This document shows positions 63,247 to 64,000 of a DNA stretch of 64,000 nucleotides, piece by piece. Under the pieces are notes generated by a model. That model saw only the letters and a list, made by a program, of their open reading frames with translations. It ran no database searches and was not told where the DNA came from. The first letter of the stretch is position 1. The number at the start of each line of letters is the position of its first letter. The stretch covers positions 5,243,331-5,307,330 of the forward strand of contig JAKNDB010000107.1 in assembly GCA_024305405.1 (NCBI GenBank), given 5' to 3'. This stretch comes from Dirofilaria immitis. Lineage: Eukaryota > Nematoda > Chromadorea > Rhabditida > Onchocercidae. The position numbers and the translations under genes are program-made.

Positions 63247-64000
63247 CAATAACAGCGCAGCAATAACAACAATGACAATAGTCACAATGACAGTAGCTAT
63301 TTTTTAATAATAATAGTAGGAATGGACAAAAAAATTGAGCATGAAATTACAATTTAAATTAGCATTAAATTAAGGTAAAATTAGAAGTTTACTAAACCTG
63401 TTCGTCACTCAGTAAATTATAACGAATAGATTTTAATAACTGTCGATAATACGGTATACGTTTTGCGATCTATTGAAATCCATCGCTTAAGAAGAATCCA
63501 AACATCCATCTAAATTATATAAAAAGTAATAATATCATTTTCAATCATTTTTTTAATTGAAAATTATAAATTTTATAAATTTCACTTTACATTATTCGAA
63601 TCAATAAATGCTTTTTATTAGTTAAAAAATATAACATTAAAATTTTATGCCATAATATTTAGACCAACTAGATATTTTCCACTTATTAAAATGTAGGCAT
63701 TAAATATATACCTCATCATTTATTTTTAGTAAATCATCATTCAAAATTTCAAATAAATTGTCACTTTTGAGGCGAAAAAATCAAGATTATGACCGTTATT
63801 TACGGATGCATTAACAGTATACAATACATATTCGAAAAGCCTACAATTCAAATAAATCAAATGTTAAAAGATAGCGATATTGATATTTGCTTGTTGGATA
63901 ATAAAAAAAAAGTTGTTGTTTTTTACTTCTTTTAAATAAAACAAAAATTTAACTTAACTTTTTTATATTGCCAGCCAAATATTTGTACACATCCGCCATA

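Larger units (their letters stand above)
59836..64000 (-). pseudogene. BTB/BACK-Kelch protein gene, 3' part, heavily damaged
   Basis: Minus-strand exon-like blocks lie at 63959-64000 (partial), 63712-63840, 63398-63509, 62426-62636, about 62131-62240, 61325-61449, about 61040-61245, 60493-60644 and 59836-60117, and the gene runs off the right edge. BACK-domain sequence (LFEYVLYT, VWILLKRWI, YYRQLLKSIRYNLLSDEQ) is followed by several Kelch blades: IVIGGWEKSG, LYIIGGFEGT with KKWCELAPM, VAGGSDGRSR with NQWTKI, a damaged YIAGGYTGE with MDIWTEL, IAGGFDGN with SVKSYDWKY, and YAIGGYNTS. A Ser-rich tail ends in TAG at 59838-59836. Intact relatives act as substrate adaptors of Cullin-3 ubiquitin ligases or bind actin. 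At least eight frame shifts, in both directions, an in-frame TAG near 61418 and a donor reading AG|ATAAGT (62131) instead of AG|GTAAGT argue for a pseudogene. Dense assembly error is the alternative. Confidence 0.65.

Noticed and set aside
1..64000. CRISPR arrays, bacterial operons, rRNA and tRNA genes.
   Set aside because: No regularly spaced identical repeats with unique spacers, no ribosome-binding-site-led gene strings, and no rRNA or tRNA signatures were seen. Apart from the PPDK fragment the window is eukaryotic.

Overview
This is a window of very AT-rich nematode nuclear DNA. The intron-rich genes, the divergent nematode-type nuclear receptor zinc fingers, a TWK-type two-pore potassium channel, a nematode-style non-receptor tyrosine phosphatase and a C2-RGS protein all point to a nematode. 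A short piece of a bacterial pyruvate phosphate dikinase gene lies inside a host intron. It is best explained as DNA from a Wolbachia endosymbiont, which makes a filarial worm (Onchocercidae) the most likely source. The species cannot be told from sequence alone.

Layout, left to right: a DNA-binding-domain-only nuclear receptor gene on + (1509-6537), with a coding-like antisense exon (2978-3160) and a mobile-element-like block (4270-4900) in its introns; a small four-helix membrane protein on - (7215-8426); about 5 kb without a recognised gene; a tyrosine phosphatase with a Pro/Gln-rich repeat tail on - (13679-20041); a small single-pass membrane protein on + (20660-21782); repeats; an 18-exon C2-RGS gene on - spanning 18 kb (25804-43858), with the PPDK fragment in one intron; an intergenic region with minisatellites, a GA-rich tract, an LTR-like stretch and a broken ORF (43859-49631); a two-pore K+ channel on - (49632-55051); intergenic repeats; and the 3' part of a BTB/BACK-Kelch gene on - (59836 to beyond the right edge), damaged enough to look like a pseudogene.

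The genes are not an operon and share no obvious pathway. The RGS protein (G-protein signalling), the TWK channel and the nuclear receptor would all suit neuronal or excitable-cell functions, but that is only inference. I assembled exons by hand from splice signals, phase continuity and family conservation, and exon ends fit in phase almost everywhere. A striking pattern is that otherwise well-conserved exons repeatedly lack exactly one base, mostly inside oligo-A runs of the coding strand. Homopolymer under-calling in the assembly is the simplest explanation. The apparent asymmetry between coding-strand A and T runs deserves a direct test. Apart from that anomaly I found no convincing new multi-gene system.
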